The notes: a model not told the origin generated them from the sequence alone. Positions 10,335 to 21,887 are shown, numbered from the stretch's first letter. The stretch: 64,000 nt of DNA from Hexactinellida sp. DTS-2022 (GCA_028753945.1 JAPNXP010000011.1:2728001-2792000), one strand, 5' to 3'. Made by a program: numbers and translations.

Positions 10335-10553
10335 TTATTTACGATCAGAATACCTGCGTGGTTTGGAGGTTTTAGAAGGAGAACTCTCAGCTATAGCATT
10401 CGTAATTTGTGAAACTTCATCAACAAAAGGCAATTTGTTTTTATAACTAGTTGAACAATTTTTGGTAAATTTGCTTGAGGTAGCTTCAGTTTGAGTGTTC
10501 AGATGCATATTTTCAGAAACACTTACAGGAGAATGAGAAATAGGAGGAGGAAT
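10335..10553 (-). CDS. Candidate last exon of a host gene (72 codons)
   Basis: On the minus strand a pyrimidine-containing acceptor (TTTATAG) at 10554-10558 is followed by 72 open codons and a TAA at 10335-10337. Only this phase is open; the other two hit stops early. The peptide begins IPPPISHSPVSVSENM and ends KPRRYSDRK. It is rich in Ser, Thr and Pro and looks like a disordered C-terminal tail. No domain is recognised. Upstream exons would lie at higher coordinates; a possible one is at 29785-30015, but nothing links them. The compositional look and clean acceptor-to-stop frame are the whole case. Confidence 0.45.
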   Translation of the reverse strand: MPPPISHSPVSVSENMHLNTQTEATSSKFTKNCSTSYKNKLPFVDEVSQITNAIAESSPSKTSKPRRYSDRK

Positions 10554-10792
10554 CTATAAACATAAAGTCCGTAAATCAAAAACCAATTATAAATCAAAAA
10601 TGAATATAATTAATAGTTTCAAGACTTGGTCACTTGATCAAAATATTAATTTTCATATACTGTATAGATGAATTTCCAAGTTTATAATTACGAGCTAAGT
10701 TGATTAACACGCGTATTGCGTATAATACTTATTATACGTAATACGTAACCAATAAAAGACGTATTAAACAACTTAGATCACGAGCCCTTCGG

Positions 10793-11412
10793 TATCCGTC
10801 GCTTCACGACGAATCACTCCCAAATCAAAAGTTGCTTCGCGACCTTTGTTCATTAGTGGTAGACACTATGTAATACAATTAACGGCCGCTTGGCGGCCTT
10901 ACCCATCGTGAGGTGGAACAACAAAATAGAGAAAAGATTTGTCTAGTTCAATTAGGAATTTATATGAACACTTATGTATATCTGTATGCAATAAATAACT
11001 CACTAATAGAACTAACTAAACTTAAATCATGGACTGTGAAGTCAGCAGGTAATCACCAAACCTCAATATGTGTAGTATTTAAAGAAAGATACAACGGAAT
11101 CTATTTTAGAATGTGACATCCTAATTAGTCCCCACGTAACGACATAAACCCATAAATCGGCCTTAGTGTGTCTCATTTAATGTTGTCATACCAACTAAAT
11201 TTCGGGAGAATCGGATAAAAACTGAAAGTTATTCCCAAATATGTGCCTTTATAACGTCATAATTCCGTTATTTAGTTTATAAAAGCAATATATCGTTGTC
11301 AGCGTGTAAAATTACCCCTGCATGCAAATATCAGAATTCTAGAGCTTGTGGTCTTTCATATTAATTCTGGACAAACACACAAACAACAATTGTGCTTTTA
11401 ATATATAGATTT
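10793..11412 (-). repeat. Dispersed repeat copy with GC-rich end, inverted relative to 1040-1412
   Basis: The GC-rich end (CGAGCCCTTCGG, then AACGGCCGCTTGGCGGCCTTA) lies at 10793-10905 and the GGACAAACACACAAACAACAA segment near 11369-11391. Order and orientation are the reverse complement of the copy at 1040-1412. A small palindrome (TACGTAATACG type) sits just left at about 10713-10747. Confidence 0.55.
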
Positions 11413-12435
11413 TATACAATTCACTTTATAAGAACAATTTATTAATCCATATAAACAAATAATTAATGCAAAACTAGTTATTTGTTCGGATGATCATTTA
11501 AGTTAAATTTCAAAAATAAGATGGGGCCTAAATAGCTTAACCACAAATCTGAGATTCTCAAAAGTGGTTATAATGGACTCGCAATGGTTGATTGCCCCAT
11601 ATATAACCCAAATAACAACTGTAATTGAAATGTTATTTTGATTACTGTAATACACATTCACGACTATTGGAATCCACCACTTCAATCTTGAGATTGCGCT
11701 ATCACTACATGCTACACTTGCTTGCTAATCTGAACTGACACCTAAATTATGTCGAGTGATTGGATAGTATTTTAACTTCTGTCTTTGAGCAAAGTGCAAT
11801 TCAATGATATAATATTTCATTTCGCGAATACACGACCATCGATCCTTTTTTGCAAATAATACACAAATAATTAAAACCTCGAAGTGACAATTACTAACAA
11901 ATTGACAACTAATCTAGTTATTGATTAATGTCAGGAAAACAATAATTCTGTATCTTCCAAAAACGATGGTTCTCTATTTATTCTTTTAATTTCCTTTATT
12001 AATTAACTTATATCGCCATCTTCAAAACAAATTAATTCCACATAACGTTACTCATGTTGTTCCACAGATTATGATACCTCTTGCAAACGAATTAATCGGT
12101 CGGAAATACAGGTATCAGAAATATCGTGCGGAATTGAAAGAATAGACTAATCATGAATTTAATGTTAGAACGGGATGCGTGTAGGTGGACTGGTGGTTCC
12201 ATTTGATTAATTGCTTTGGACAAGTTTCGTTCAGGGAAATACTAATTGTTTTTCCTGGAGTTACAAATATCATCAGATCTTACCTTACGTAGTGACTTGT
12301 TCGCATGTTTCTTCCTTTTGTAAAAAGCGATCACTATGGCCACAGAACATAAATATATTCTGGCAATTGCAATTAATTAAACAACCAAATGAGAAAGTGA
12401 AACCCTTAAGACATTAAAACATAAATATATTCTGG
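11413..12435. other. AT-rich stretch with one repeat fragment
   Basis: 11510-11640 matches the family at 20150-20392 and 20780-20990 (shared TCTGAGATTCTCAAAAGTGG and CCCAAATAACAAC words). The rest shows no recognisable gene. Confidence 0.5.
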
Positions 12436-12525
12436 CAATAGGAGGCATAGTTTATCCTAAATTGAAAATTAGAAACTGGCCTTCTTGGTGCAATATTTAG
12501 CCGTATATTAAGTAGGCCATGGGTG
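12436..12525 (+). repeat. Fragment of the 20.2/20.8-kb repeat family
   Basis: Shares GGAGGCATAGTTTATCCTA and CCGTATATTAAGTAGGCCATG with 20780-20990 and, reversed, with 20150-20392. Confidence 0.6.
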
Positions 12526-12589
12526 CATTCATTCAATTAAGAAATTTGAATAGCCAATCCACACTTAGGACATCCGGTGAAAAGACTAA

Positions 12590-12668
12590 TATAGCGGGAC
12601 CGGGACACGAAAAATTGCCGGGATTGACCGGGACAGGGATTCAAACCGGAATCCCGGTCGTTTCCTAG
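12590..12668. repeat. Short CGGGA-rich palindromic block
   Basis: GCGGGACCGGGACACG at one side and CCGGAATCCCGGTCG at the other, with CCGGGA repeated inside. It looks like another tiny motif-filled mini-element, but I could not fix a target duplication. Confidence 0.4.
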
Positions 12669-12685
12669 CATGGAGGTCTACATTG

Positions 12686-13060
12686 AGCGATAAGTAATGT
12701 ATAAAAAATAGCAAAATTGTTGAATTTAGAATTTAATGGAGGTATTAAACTCATTAAATATATAAGGAGCTAATTAAATATAGAATTTCTGACCAATATG
12801 AGATAATTAGAATATACAATTCTGATTTCACATTTGAATTCCACGTGGTTGAATTACTTTATGTGCTAAATTTCAAATTATTACGATAATTAACTGAGAT
12901 ACAGCCACATTACCATTTGTACCACAGTGCCACAAGCGGCGCAGGCGCGTGTCAGTGAGACTTATGCAACTTAATGGAATCAGGATATTAGCTAAATTGA
13001 CTTGAAATCACAATTAGTAAATTTTATTTGCCATAAATACTTTATTTATTTATTATTAAT
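12686..13060 (+). mobile_element. Tc1/mariner-like mini-element, 5'-truncated copy
   Basis: Aligns by eye with the inner part of 24091-24655 and 37463-37928: AATGGAGGTATTAAACTCATTAA, then the CCACATTACCATTTGTACCAC and CCACAAG.GGC segments. The 5' terminal repeat is missing. Non-coding. Confidence 0.6.
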
Positions 13061-13254
13061 ACCAGTGTGGGCGATGGGCAGACCCATATTTTACATCACT
13101 ACATTATAAAGGATCTGATTTCAAAATTCAATTTAAATAGCGAGGCCCTCAAATATATGGGCCCCAAAGCCGGCGGAAGGAAATTCGCCAGCATAGAATC
13201 CTAATACGCAGAATTATATAAAATTGCTATATAGAATATATATATATATATATA

Positions 13255-13577
13255 CACTACCCTGACAAAAGTATTCGACCACATATATATTTTCCCATTG
13301 AAAATAGTACCATGCACCACTTTTCCCAAATTGCAACAATGTGAGAGATGGGAACAGGTGGCACATGTTGCAATTTGCTGATAATTTTAAACCGAATTAA
13401 TATGTATGAATTTGAAAGCATCTACAATGGGTAATTCGAATGCGTAGAATACTAATTTGAAATCAAAATATCAATATGTCATAAAATTTAATACATTTAA
13501 CAATATTATTAGGCCTGCTATAGTACTAATTTCAATGGGAAAATGTTGGGTGGTCGAATACTTTTGTCCGAGTTCTG
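13255..13577. mobile_element. Tc1/mariner-like mini-element (323 bp)
   Basis: Inverted ends CACTACCCTGACAAAAG...GACCAC and CAGAACTCGGACAAAAG...GACCAC, bordered by TA on both sides as in Tc1/mariner insertions. The ACAAAAGTATTCGA core resembles the CCAAAAGTATTTGAA tip of the 24.1-kb element. No coding capacity. Confidence 0.75.
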
Positions 13578-13689
13578 TATATATAGCATTAAAACACAAT
13601 AAACCTTAATATCTTATAAATATATCTAAACTATTAAATCACAAACCTGGGTGTGTGTATATAAATTTGTTTGTATGTTTCGAGTTGTT

Positions 13690-13880
13690 GAAGAAACTGG
13701 ACGGTTTCAAAATGAGATTTTTGGCATATAAGGGTAACTCTTGGCACCCGCCAACAAGTTGAGGTTTCCATTCAAAATTTATCACACCTCGACAAGTCAT
13801 GACGTCATTGTCACATTTCGAGAACCCTGAAATTTACTCAATCGCACATAATTTGTGCCCCTAAGAGATAAAATCCAAAT
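13690..13880 (+). repeat. Dispersed repeat shared with 33735-33950
   Basis: GGGTAACTCTTGGCACCCGCCAACA, CGACAAGTCATGACGTCA and the ATAATTTGTGC..CTAAGAGATAAAATCC end occur in reverse complement at 33735-33950. Short open frames here on both strands are not supported as genes. Confidence 0.65.
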
Positions 13881-14064
13881 TGCAGCCTGTGCTGACGCAT
13901 TTCCGTTTGGAGGCAGTGCATTTGGTGGTTGGGTAACTAGTAGCGCCTCCAAAGGGAAATGCTTTCAGCACCGGCTGCAATCTTTGATTTTTTCGACATG
14001 TCATGAACGCCTCCAGGTGTTTACACCCATTTATCAAATTACTACGGGACAAAGGAACGAATAA

Positions 14065-14450
14065 TAAATTTCAAGCTTCTTTCTATCTTAAACCTTCTTG
14101 AGTTTGATGCCAATCATTCATTATGTAATGATAATAGATTATATAAAATGTTAATTATTTAGCAATGTAATCATCGGTGAGAGGAGTTAAGTCAACAAAT
14201 TCCTTATTTATTTAATTTAATTTGCTTTAATTCATTGTATAGTAATATATATTTAAATAGATGCCGGGTCGAATTCACAAAGTTGAATCAATATAATTAT
14301 CGCAACTTGAAACAATAGAGCAAGATTTAACTAAGTAAATCAATATATTTATTACAAGTTGAAATAATGGAATTAGATTTAACAGTATACTGAAACTGAA
14401 GTGTGAGTAAACAAAGAAATTTGAACTCCCATTTATGACATGAATAAAAC
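14065..14450. other. AT-rich stretch, nothing recognised
   Basis: No gene or repeat identified before the MULE target duplication GAATAAAAC at 14442-14450. Confidence 0.45.
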
Positions 14451-14456
14451 GGGATA

Positions 14457-14547
14457 CAGACAATTCGTGACGGACAATTCGTGACAGGACATTTCGTGAC
14501 AGGACAATTCGTGATAGAGACAATTCAGGAGAGGACAATTCGTGACA
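14457..14547. repeat. Sub-terminal GACAATTCGTGAC repeats of MULE A
   Basis: About six imperfect copies of a 13-16 bp unit follow the left terminus. They are probable transposase-binding sites by analogy with sub-terminal arrays in other elements. They create a meaningless open frame on the minus strand. Confidence 0.75.
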
Positions 14548-14854
14548 AATCTAATTAATTTTCAACTGTGATTAAATAGTTCACCCATGAAGTAAAGTAT
14601 CTATTGTTTAAATAATTCAGAATTATTATTTCGAATCATGTTAAATATTTATATAATGTGTAAAAACGCGAATAAAACTAAATAAGTGATGTGCTAATAT
14701 GAAGATAATAATATAAATGTCAATAAACATATGGGGGCGAGGAAGATAATAATATAAATGTCAATAAACATATGAAAGGAAGATAATAATATAAATTACG
14801 TAAATATACGTATAAAGATAATAATATTGAAGAACTTGGAAAGGGTTACATGAA

Positions 14855-16417
14855 CTAACTACAAAATCCAAATCTGTATGCAATTCCTTTCAAGAATTCT
14901 ACCTTGGGGCGACTCAAATAGCCGTCTATCAAATTTTTCAAAGACTTTTCGTTATCAGTATAACACTTTCTTTTTGGAGGATTTCTACCGCTAAGATAAA
15001 AGGCGTGCTTAATTTCAGTCAAACCTGGCTCTTTTTTCAAAACTTCAATAAATTTCCATATAGAAGGATGTTGACAAGACATTAAGCTATTAAATCGTCT
15101 ATGCCAAGCCTCGACTGCGTTAGTTGTTCGTGGGGTTCCATGGTGAACTAGATTGTGATTATTCCACATTTCTATGGTAAACATACTTGGAATTGCAATA
15201 GAATTTGCTATATGGCGACCAATATACGTCGATTCAAAATATGATGCTAACTCGTATGCCTCAGGTGGGAGTTCCATGAATAATTCTGTAGAATAATTCT
15301 GGGATATCTGTTGGAGTAGCAAATGCTAGTGCTGGTAACATTCTGATTTTTAGCGCAAATACAGAATCTTATTGATAACGGGACTGGAGACCAAATTCTT
15401 GTACTTTCCGCAATATATTTTGGGTCAAATGAAAGAAACACCCTTTGATTGTTGTGTCAGGAAAATATTCCATAAAAGCATTGATTGCGGCTTTTTCAAA
15501 ATCAACAATCATGTGCGAAGGGCAAGCGGTTGGGCATAATTCCTTTATGTTTCTCCACATAGTTCTGTATATATTCTCAGATTTGCAAGGCAATAGTACA
15601 AATAGACTTGGCAAGAGATGTCCATTTTTTAAAGGTTCAGGGCCCCCTATCAAGGCATGAACAACATACTATAGTTGATAGAAGATATTTGGAGCAGATT
15701 TAAAAGTACCATAGGCTAACCATACACTAGAGGTATTCATTACTTCGACATGATTTTTGGTGCCAAATATTAAGATCCTTGTGCTTTGAGCCACTGATCC
15801 TGAATCGTAGAGCAAGAAAGGTTCGCCTTTATTCGTTTCTTTATAGAGATCTGGAATTTCAAGGTCGTTCAGGGAGGTAGGTTCGGGTGGACATTTGGGG
15901 CCCTTCTAAGTGCTAAACATATAGTTTTCTTTAAACTATCCAATTTGGGTAGACAAACAGCTGAAGCATCACACAAATTAGTTACTTGGGAGGCAACGAT
16001 TGAGTGAGTTGGTTCTTGTGTTTCCGATGCTCTTCGTTTAGCTCCTGCTTTAACTTCATTACAATGAAATCTTTGAGAATTAGATTCATGTGTATGTTCA
16101 TTCGTCCTTTTTGTTATTAACGATCTTGTAGTGTGTATCCTTGCTTTGCATGAGTTTCTCTCTACGCATTGCCATTGGGAAACATCTCCGCTGATTCGAT
16201 GCATGGTATACGTATACACATTTTCCATTATTGCATGGTTTGCCTTTCTCTGTCTTCGTAATTTTAACCTCTGCTGCATTATGAAGTGGTCCTGAAGAGG
16301 ATATATTAACATCATTTCTTTCACATCTATAACTTCAAAAGATGAATTATTGCTGTTGACCTGTATTTGTTTTACTAGACGGTAAAGCATGTAATAATTC
16401 GATAATTTGGTTGCCAA
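14855..16417 (-). pseudogene. MULE transposase with FLYWCH finger, inactivated (A)
   Basis: Read on the minus strand. The N-terminal piece (16417-15869) has a FLYWCH-type zinc-finger pattern (YTMHR...WQCVERNSCKARIHT...H.H). The MULE catalytic core follows (15760-15369) with MIVDFEKAAINAF and GCFFHL, and the last piece (15322-14855) holds ESTYIGR and AVEAWHRRF with the presumed catalytic Glu. Damage: the first catalytic Asp, CDGTF in copy B, reads AYGTF here. TAG lies at 15669-15671 and TAA follows RYQ near 15367. A frameshift near 15300 separates the last piece. The start, C-terminus and exact intron structure were not resolved. A dead copy that could only move in trans. Confidence 0.8.
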
Positions 16418-16462
16418 CTTCTGCTGATTGAATGTTTAGAGCTATGTGCTCTTGATAAATTT

Positions 16463-17193
16463 CTAAAGTGGGAAGTATGAAGGATTCCAATTTTGTAAAT
16501 ATATTGCTGTTGTTCCAAACAATTGTTTCATCCTGTCTATTGAGATAATAAAAAGTTCGATAAATGAATTTCCGTCTAAAATTCCGTTCCTGACTCTAAG
16601 AATAATAAGGGTTTCTTTATAGCCTGTAATATTCAGGTGAAAGGCATCAGTAATAAAGACATTATTAGAAAAATTATATCCTGAATTTCTCCGAAAAATG
16701 GAGATAAATTTCCCAAATAAAAGTCTGCTAATCTTCATCGGTTTGATTAGTGCTCGGAAATTGGTTGCATCCATACCACTAATTTTTCCAATAATTCTAA
16801 AATTCTTATTTCACTGGCAATATTTCCTATAGATATGCTGGTAAACACTTTGCAAAATGTAGTTTTCGCAAAAACCAGGCCGAGGAACATCCATGTATAA
16901 CATTTTAATAAATTATAAAATCAGTAGTGTATGATCAGATGGCATTATGGTTGAATTTATATTAGGCAAGTGTTGTTGATCTCCTTTACTAGTACATTCT
17001 GCTGGGTACCGAAACTTTAGAATTGTTCCAGTTTGTCACCTCCAATTTTGAATAGACACAATGGCAACACTTTGATACGATATTAGTAAACAAATTAATA
17101 CACAATGTAAAAATTTTTTCACACAAGTTAATTTCTAGGCATTCGTATTTGTATTTGTCAAGAATTATCTCTGTCACGAATTGTCTGTATCCC
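16463..17193. other. Non-coding flank of MULE A
   Basis: Open frames on the minus strand at 16463-16774 and 16989-17228 have no recognisable domain. The inverted terminus CGAATTGTCTGTATCCC closes the element. Confidence 0.5.
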
Positions 17194-17269
17194 AAATAAA
17201 ACCCATTATAATAATTTGTCTTTCCCATCAGACGCAGAATTTTATCGTAAATTAGAAATTAATTAGAAA

Positions 17270-17598
17270 TCAAGATTGATTTCGAATTAATTTCTAAATT
17301 TCTACTTGATCAAGTGGCGAGAGTAATACGAATAAATTGTAATGAAATTTGGAATCAGAATTATATATTCTAATTGAGTCATAAAGATCATTAAAGAATA
17401 AATTAGTGACTAATATAGTTAATGAGTTTAACACCTCCATAGTACGTAAATTCAAAAAATTGCCATTTTATTATACTTAACATATTTATTTATGTAAACA
17501 ACCATTTAGAAGCATCTACAAATGATATTATGGTGCTAGAAGCTTAAATGTTTGAATACTAATTGTTGTTGTTGTTCAATACTTTTGGACGGGTAGTG
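17270..17598 (-). mobile_element. Tc1/mariner-like mini-element, truncated copy
   Basis: The reverse complement starts CACTACCCGTCCAAAAG next to TA (17599-17600). It follows the same order as 24091-24655 through TAGATGCTTC and ATGGAGGTGTTAAACTCATTAA, and is cut off near 17270. Confidence 0.65.
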
Positions 17599-17607
17599 TA
17601 TATACTA

Positions 17608-17698
17608 CTAACTTCTATATTTTTGAGATAATGAGATTATTTGCACTTAATTATTGATATGGTAATACACTCATTATCTCAAAAAATATAGAAGTTAG
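17608..17698. repeat. 91-bp hairpin mini-element
   Basis: CTAACTTCTATATTTTTGAG at the left and its near-perfect reverse complement at the right around a ~35-bp loop. Non-coding; would fold into a long stem. Confidence 0.75.
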
Positions 17699-17880
17699 GC
17701 CTAGAAAATGTATTATCAATGAATAGGAAGTTACCAATTGCGAATAGATTAGTACTAGCATAGTTTACATAATATCGATAGTTTTTGAGTTATGGCTCAT
17801 TTTAAGAAATATGCATTTCCCTGGCAACCGAGGAATGTGTCAGCATTCCATTTATAATTTCGATATATTTTCATTTATTT

Positions 17881-18270
17881 ACCTTATTATAGGAAATTTT
17901 ACCGCGCCATGTAATTAACGCGAAGGAAATTAACGCTCCATGAATTCAACGCGAATTGGAGCTGAACGTTTTCAAATACATGAAATTAACACGAATAAAT
18001 TTTTAAAAAAAATTTCAGGGATTATTAATCTTCTGATTGAATATTATTATTCTGCCCAAATAGGCTTCCAATCTACTTGATAGACATGGTATATCCTTTC
18101 AAACTAGTTGCACATCTGAAAATATGTAGATCGGAAGTTTGTCCATCCATTGTATAATTTTTCTAAATAGCAGGAAATTAAGGTCATGGAAATTAACGCT
18201 CCATGAAATTAACGCGATTTGGAGAAATTCGCGTTAATTTCATGGCGCGTTAATTTCCTATAATAAGGTA
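17881..18270. mobile_element. Inverted-repeat mini-element with AATTAACGC motifs
   Basis: Ends ACCTTATTATAGGAAATT and its reverse complement, followed inward by GCGCCATG and repeated AAATTAACGCtCCATGAA words on both sides. About 390 bp, non-coding. Confidence 0.75.
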
Positions 18271-18878
18271 GTTATGGACATCTTGATGTTCCAATTTTGA
18301 ACATTTATAATGCGTTTAACTATGGAAAAAGCAGGCTATAAAAACAAGATAATTCCCACGAAAAATAGCGATTACGTAATCAAATGAACAAATATCACAA
18401 TTATAACGGGTGTTATGTATGCCTTGATATTATGTTCCCAACTTCCTATATAATTATAATGCATTTCTCAGGTCTGTCATTACTAGCTATTCAGATAAAG
18501 ATAAGTCAGCAAATAATCAATGGCCTTTAAGTAATCCATGGTTCGGAGTAGTAGTAAGGCCTTATGTAACGAAGGTCACGGTTCAGGTTATAAGTATAAG
18601 ATTTCAAGAAAAGTTTAACATTGATTAACCTGCGGATTACTTGGGTAAAAGATATATTACAAAACCCTTTTTAACATTCACATTCCTAGGAATCCGCGAT
18701 TAACGGTGCTACTTAAGAATATTTAAAATTAATCTATATAACTTGCGTACTGTGGTCAACAAGTGAGATTCAATCCATTTATAATTTCACAAATCGAAAT
18801 TTCAAGATCATAACCAAAGTCAACATAATCAGATACCAAAGCTTTAAAAATGGCAAATTAATTCCTTCGGCTTAGTGA
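18271..18878. other. Stretch without recognised features
   Basis: AT-rich; no credible frame, tandem repeat or inverted repeat seen. Confidence 0.45.
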
Positions 18879-20020
18879 GGTCAAAAATTAAGATTTCCGG
18901 GACCAACCTCTGGCTAGTTAAGTTTCATGCCTGATTCTGATACTTTAGGATATACGTGTCTCGCGATTTAAGCTCCAATGCCGCTCTGGAAAGTTTGGGC
19001 AAACTTATTTTTATAGCGACAAATTCAAAGGGGCTCCGGCAATCATTTTGAAAAATTAAGGCCCCTATCTGAACATTTCATAAATTGAGATTAGTGTTTT
19101 TGAACAGTATACAATAAGTGGTAGCTGCACTGAAAATTTCAACTCAATCGGGACTATACTTTTAATGTAACAGCCTTTTGAAGATTCCTATGTCATTTGT
19201 CACCATGGGAGGTCCATTCTTTAACCATTTTTTTAAGGGATTTGAAGCATATCTTATCCTATATACATACAATAACCTTTTAACTGGCTATGTAGTATGT
19301 CTCCATGTAAATCTTGGTAATAGACCTAATTATAGCACTTTGACTATTCTGGGGATCTCACATGGGGGTGAGGAAGCAAAAAAAATTGAAACATAATCGT
19401 TTTATTCGGCCACTTTATATATATACATAAATATCACAATTTTGACGTCAATTGACTGGATTTATTAATTTTTGTATAGTCAGTGCTAAATTTAGGTCTA
19501 TACCGAGATTTACATGGAGACATACTACATAGCCAGTTAAAAGGTTATTGCATGTATATAGGATAAGATATGCTTCAAAACCCTTAAAAAAAAGGTCAAA
19601 GAATGGACCTCCCATGGTGACAAATGACTTAGGAATCTTCAAAAGGTTATTACATTAAAAGTATAGTCCCGAATGAGTTGAAATTTTCATTGCAGCTACT
19701 ACCAGGGGTGGATCAAGGTGGGTGCGGGCGGGATGTACACCCCCCCCCCCAAATTTTAGTGGCTAGATCGACCCCTGGCTACTACTTATTGTATACTGTT
19801 CAAAAACACTCTAATCTCAATTTATGAAATGTTCAGATAGGGGCCTTAATTTTTCAAAATGATTGCCGGAAGCCCTTTTAATTTGTCGCTATAAAAAAGT
19901 TTGCCCAAACTTTCCAGAGCGGCATGGGAGCTTAAATAGCGAGATATATCCTAAAGTATCAGAATCAGGCATAAAACTTTACTAGTCAGAGGTTGGTCAC
20001 GGAATCTTAATTTTGACCCC
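18879..20020. repeat. Long inverted repeat (two ~470-540-bp arms)
   Basis: Left arm 18879-19349 is the reverse complement of right arm about 19476-20020, apart from a 76-bp insertion in the right arm. The ~125-bp spacer includes an AT-rich stretch. The arms encode the same short meaningless frame twice. Probably a foldback-type non-autonomous element. Confidence 0.8.
19703..19778. mobile_element. 76-bp CAGGGG...CCCCTGG micro-element
   Basis: CAGGGGTGGATC at the left and GATCGACCCCTGG at the right, flanked by CTACTA(C) on both sides. The opposite arm of the surrounding inverted repeat (about 19116-19126) preserves the uninterrupted site, so the boundaries are internally verified. Confidence 0.75.
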
Positions 20021-20149
20021 ACTATTAAGTAATGTTTTGAAAATATGAATTTCTTAAATTAATGCAAAAACATGCAAATAGGGCATTAAATATTTTAGAT
20101 CCATGATTACACGTACGATCCGGATCCTTTAATCTGCAGAATTATTTCA

Positions 20150-20392
20150 ATATTGTGAATACCGCATTTACTCGAATAATAGCCCCTACAATGGCCTACT
20201 TGATATACGGCCGTGTATGTCACCGAGAAGACAAAAAAAATAGAAGGCCAGTTTATAAATTTCATTCTAGGATAAACTATGCCTCCTATTGTTATTATTT
20301 GGGTTGTATATGGGGTAATCAACCATTGCGAGTCCATTTGAAGGACTTTTTAGAATCTCAGAATTGTGGTTAAGCTGCTTAGGCGGCTTTTC
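20150..20392 (-). repeat. Repeat family copy (minus) of the 20-kb pair
   Basis: Reverse complement of 20780-20990: shared GGCCGTATAT, GAGGCATAG, AACTGGCCTTCT and TCTGAGATTCT words. Open frames on both strands here are repeat by-products. Confidence 0.7.
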
Positions 20393-20779
20393 GTTGGTGA
20401 CGGTAACAATTTATGGTAAATTAAAAAAATTTCAAATATCATAAATTTCATTTCTTCTTACTTTATAATAATTTTAGAACAGGAATACTAAAATAGGGAT
20501 GTATTTCATACCCCAAATGCTATTAAATCACAAAATGGCTGAATACTAAAAAAATTAAAAAAAGTATAAAGCAACCACATGCTAAAATAAAGTAATATCC
20601 GAGTTACAACTCAGATATTTTCGTCCATAAAACGTATATAATTGCTGGTTTATATATATTCATTCTCATTATATATTCGGAAAATTGTATTCTAAGTATA
20701 CTAGCATATTATCTTCATTTTCTCGTGGTTCTTTAGACTCGAATTGAATATTTTGTATATTTGCGGTTTCATCATTTAA

Positions 20780-20990
20780 TGGCGCCTAAACACCTTAGCC
20801 ACAAATCTGAGATTCTCAAAAGTGGTCCTAATGGATTTGCAATAGTTGATTACCCATATACAACCCAAATAACAACAATAGAGGCATAGTGTATCCTAGA
20901 ATGAAATTTATAAACTGGCCTTCTCGGTGACATACACGGCCGTATATTAAGTAGGCCATGCCCCTACACTAATAATCGCCCCTAAGGGGT
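20780..20990 (+). repeat. Repeat family copy (plus) of the 20-kb pair
   Basis: Partner of 20150-20392 in inverted orientation, with relatives at 11510-11640 and 12436-12525. The pair may be the two ends of one 0.84-kb element, since both outer edges carry AATAATnGCCCCTA. Confidence 0.65.
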
Positions 20991-21500
20991 CTAAAACTAA
21001 TATTAACGAATAAATGCTAAATATACCTACATCTAAGTAGGTAACTAGGAAAATACGGTTATATATGATCGTCAACAACGCTTAAGCATTTTTGAGGAGT
21101 TGGTTAACAGGTTAATGGTGCTTAAGGTACTTCTTCAAATAGCAATATAGTGGCTCAAACCAAATAATATCCCCCTGTGGGCGGCTAATAATAATAATTG
21201 CTAATTCCGAATAATCGCTTCCGCAGGAAGGGATAAAATTAATAATCGGAGGGAGGGAATCCGTTTTTCGAAACATATTGATTAGACGAACTTTAGTTCT
21301 CTTTTGTAGAGCGTTCTGTTCTAAGGATTTAAACTGGTTACCATAGGGGTAAATAGTAATAATATAACCTTAATAGGTTGAGACATTACCATGCATAGCT
21401 CTAGCTTTGATACAATAGTCATTTAACAAACAATAGCGTCCATATATGAGTACTTTTCTTCAAAATAATCGATTAGAACATAATTTTGGAATATATAGAC
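20991..21500. other. Stretch without recognised features
   Basis: AT-rich and non-coding. Ends in the ATATAGAC target duplication of the next element. Confidence 0.4.
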
Positions 21501-21887
21501 CAGTGATGTCCTCAGTTACATAATAAAGGTAACGGTAACGGTGAAATTAACGGTAACGGGAATTGAGAAGCAACGGTAACGGGTGTCGACAAGTAACGGT
21601 AACGGACATCCGTTACTTTTACCTAGTTACTGTTATCATTAATCAGTACTCTTATCATTACATTAACTTATCACTGTTACTGTTACAACGTTAAACTTAT
21701 TCCATTGCCAATACTCCATTACTTTTAATCAGTTACAGTTAAATTAAGGGAAATGTTACTGATTAAAGGTAAACGGAATAACTGAACAAAAGTAACGTAG
21801 TAACGGTAACTGGAGAAAAAACTTAACGGCAACGGAGTAGATATGGTAACGGAGTAACGGAAGATTTAGTAACGGAGCACATCACTG
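21501..21887. mobile_element. hAT-like mini-element filled with GTAACG repeats
   Basis: Ends CAGTGATGTCCTCAGTTAC and GTAACGGAGCACATCACTG. Flanks ATATAGAC (21493-21500) and ATACAGAC (21888-21895) match at 7 of 8. The body is mostly GTAACG/CGTTAC words in both orientations. Non-coding. Confidence 0.8.

Larger units (their letters stand above)
14451..17193 (-). mobile_element. MULE (Mutator-like) element A
   Basis: Both ends read GGGATACAGACAATTCG inward. Flanks GAATAAAAC (14442-14450) and AAATAAAAC (17194-17202) match at 8 of 9 bases, the 9-bp duplication expected for Mutator-like insertion. The left sub-terminal region has about six GACAATTCGTGAC repeats (14457-14547); the right end has only one or two. 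The 2.7-kb element carries a broken transposase on the minus strand. Confidence 0.85.

Noticed and set aside
10793..10905. GC-rich segment considered as a tRNA or SINE head
   Set aside because: No A/B box pair or cloverleaf could be fitted; it is the tip of a dispersed repeat also at 1329-1412.
14275..14538. 87-codon minus-strand frame
   Set aside because: Half of it is translated GACAATTCGTGAC repeats of the MULE terminus.
19178..19642. Two similar ~70-codon frames on opposite strands
   Set aside because: They are the two arms of one long inverted repeat and show no domain.
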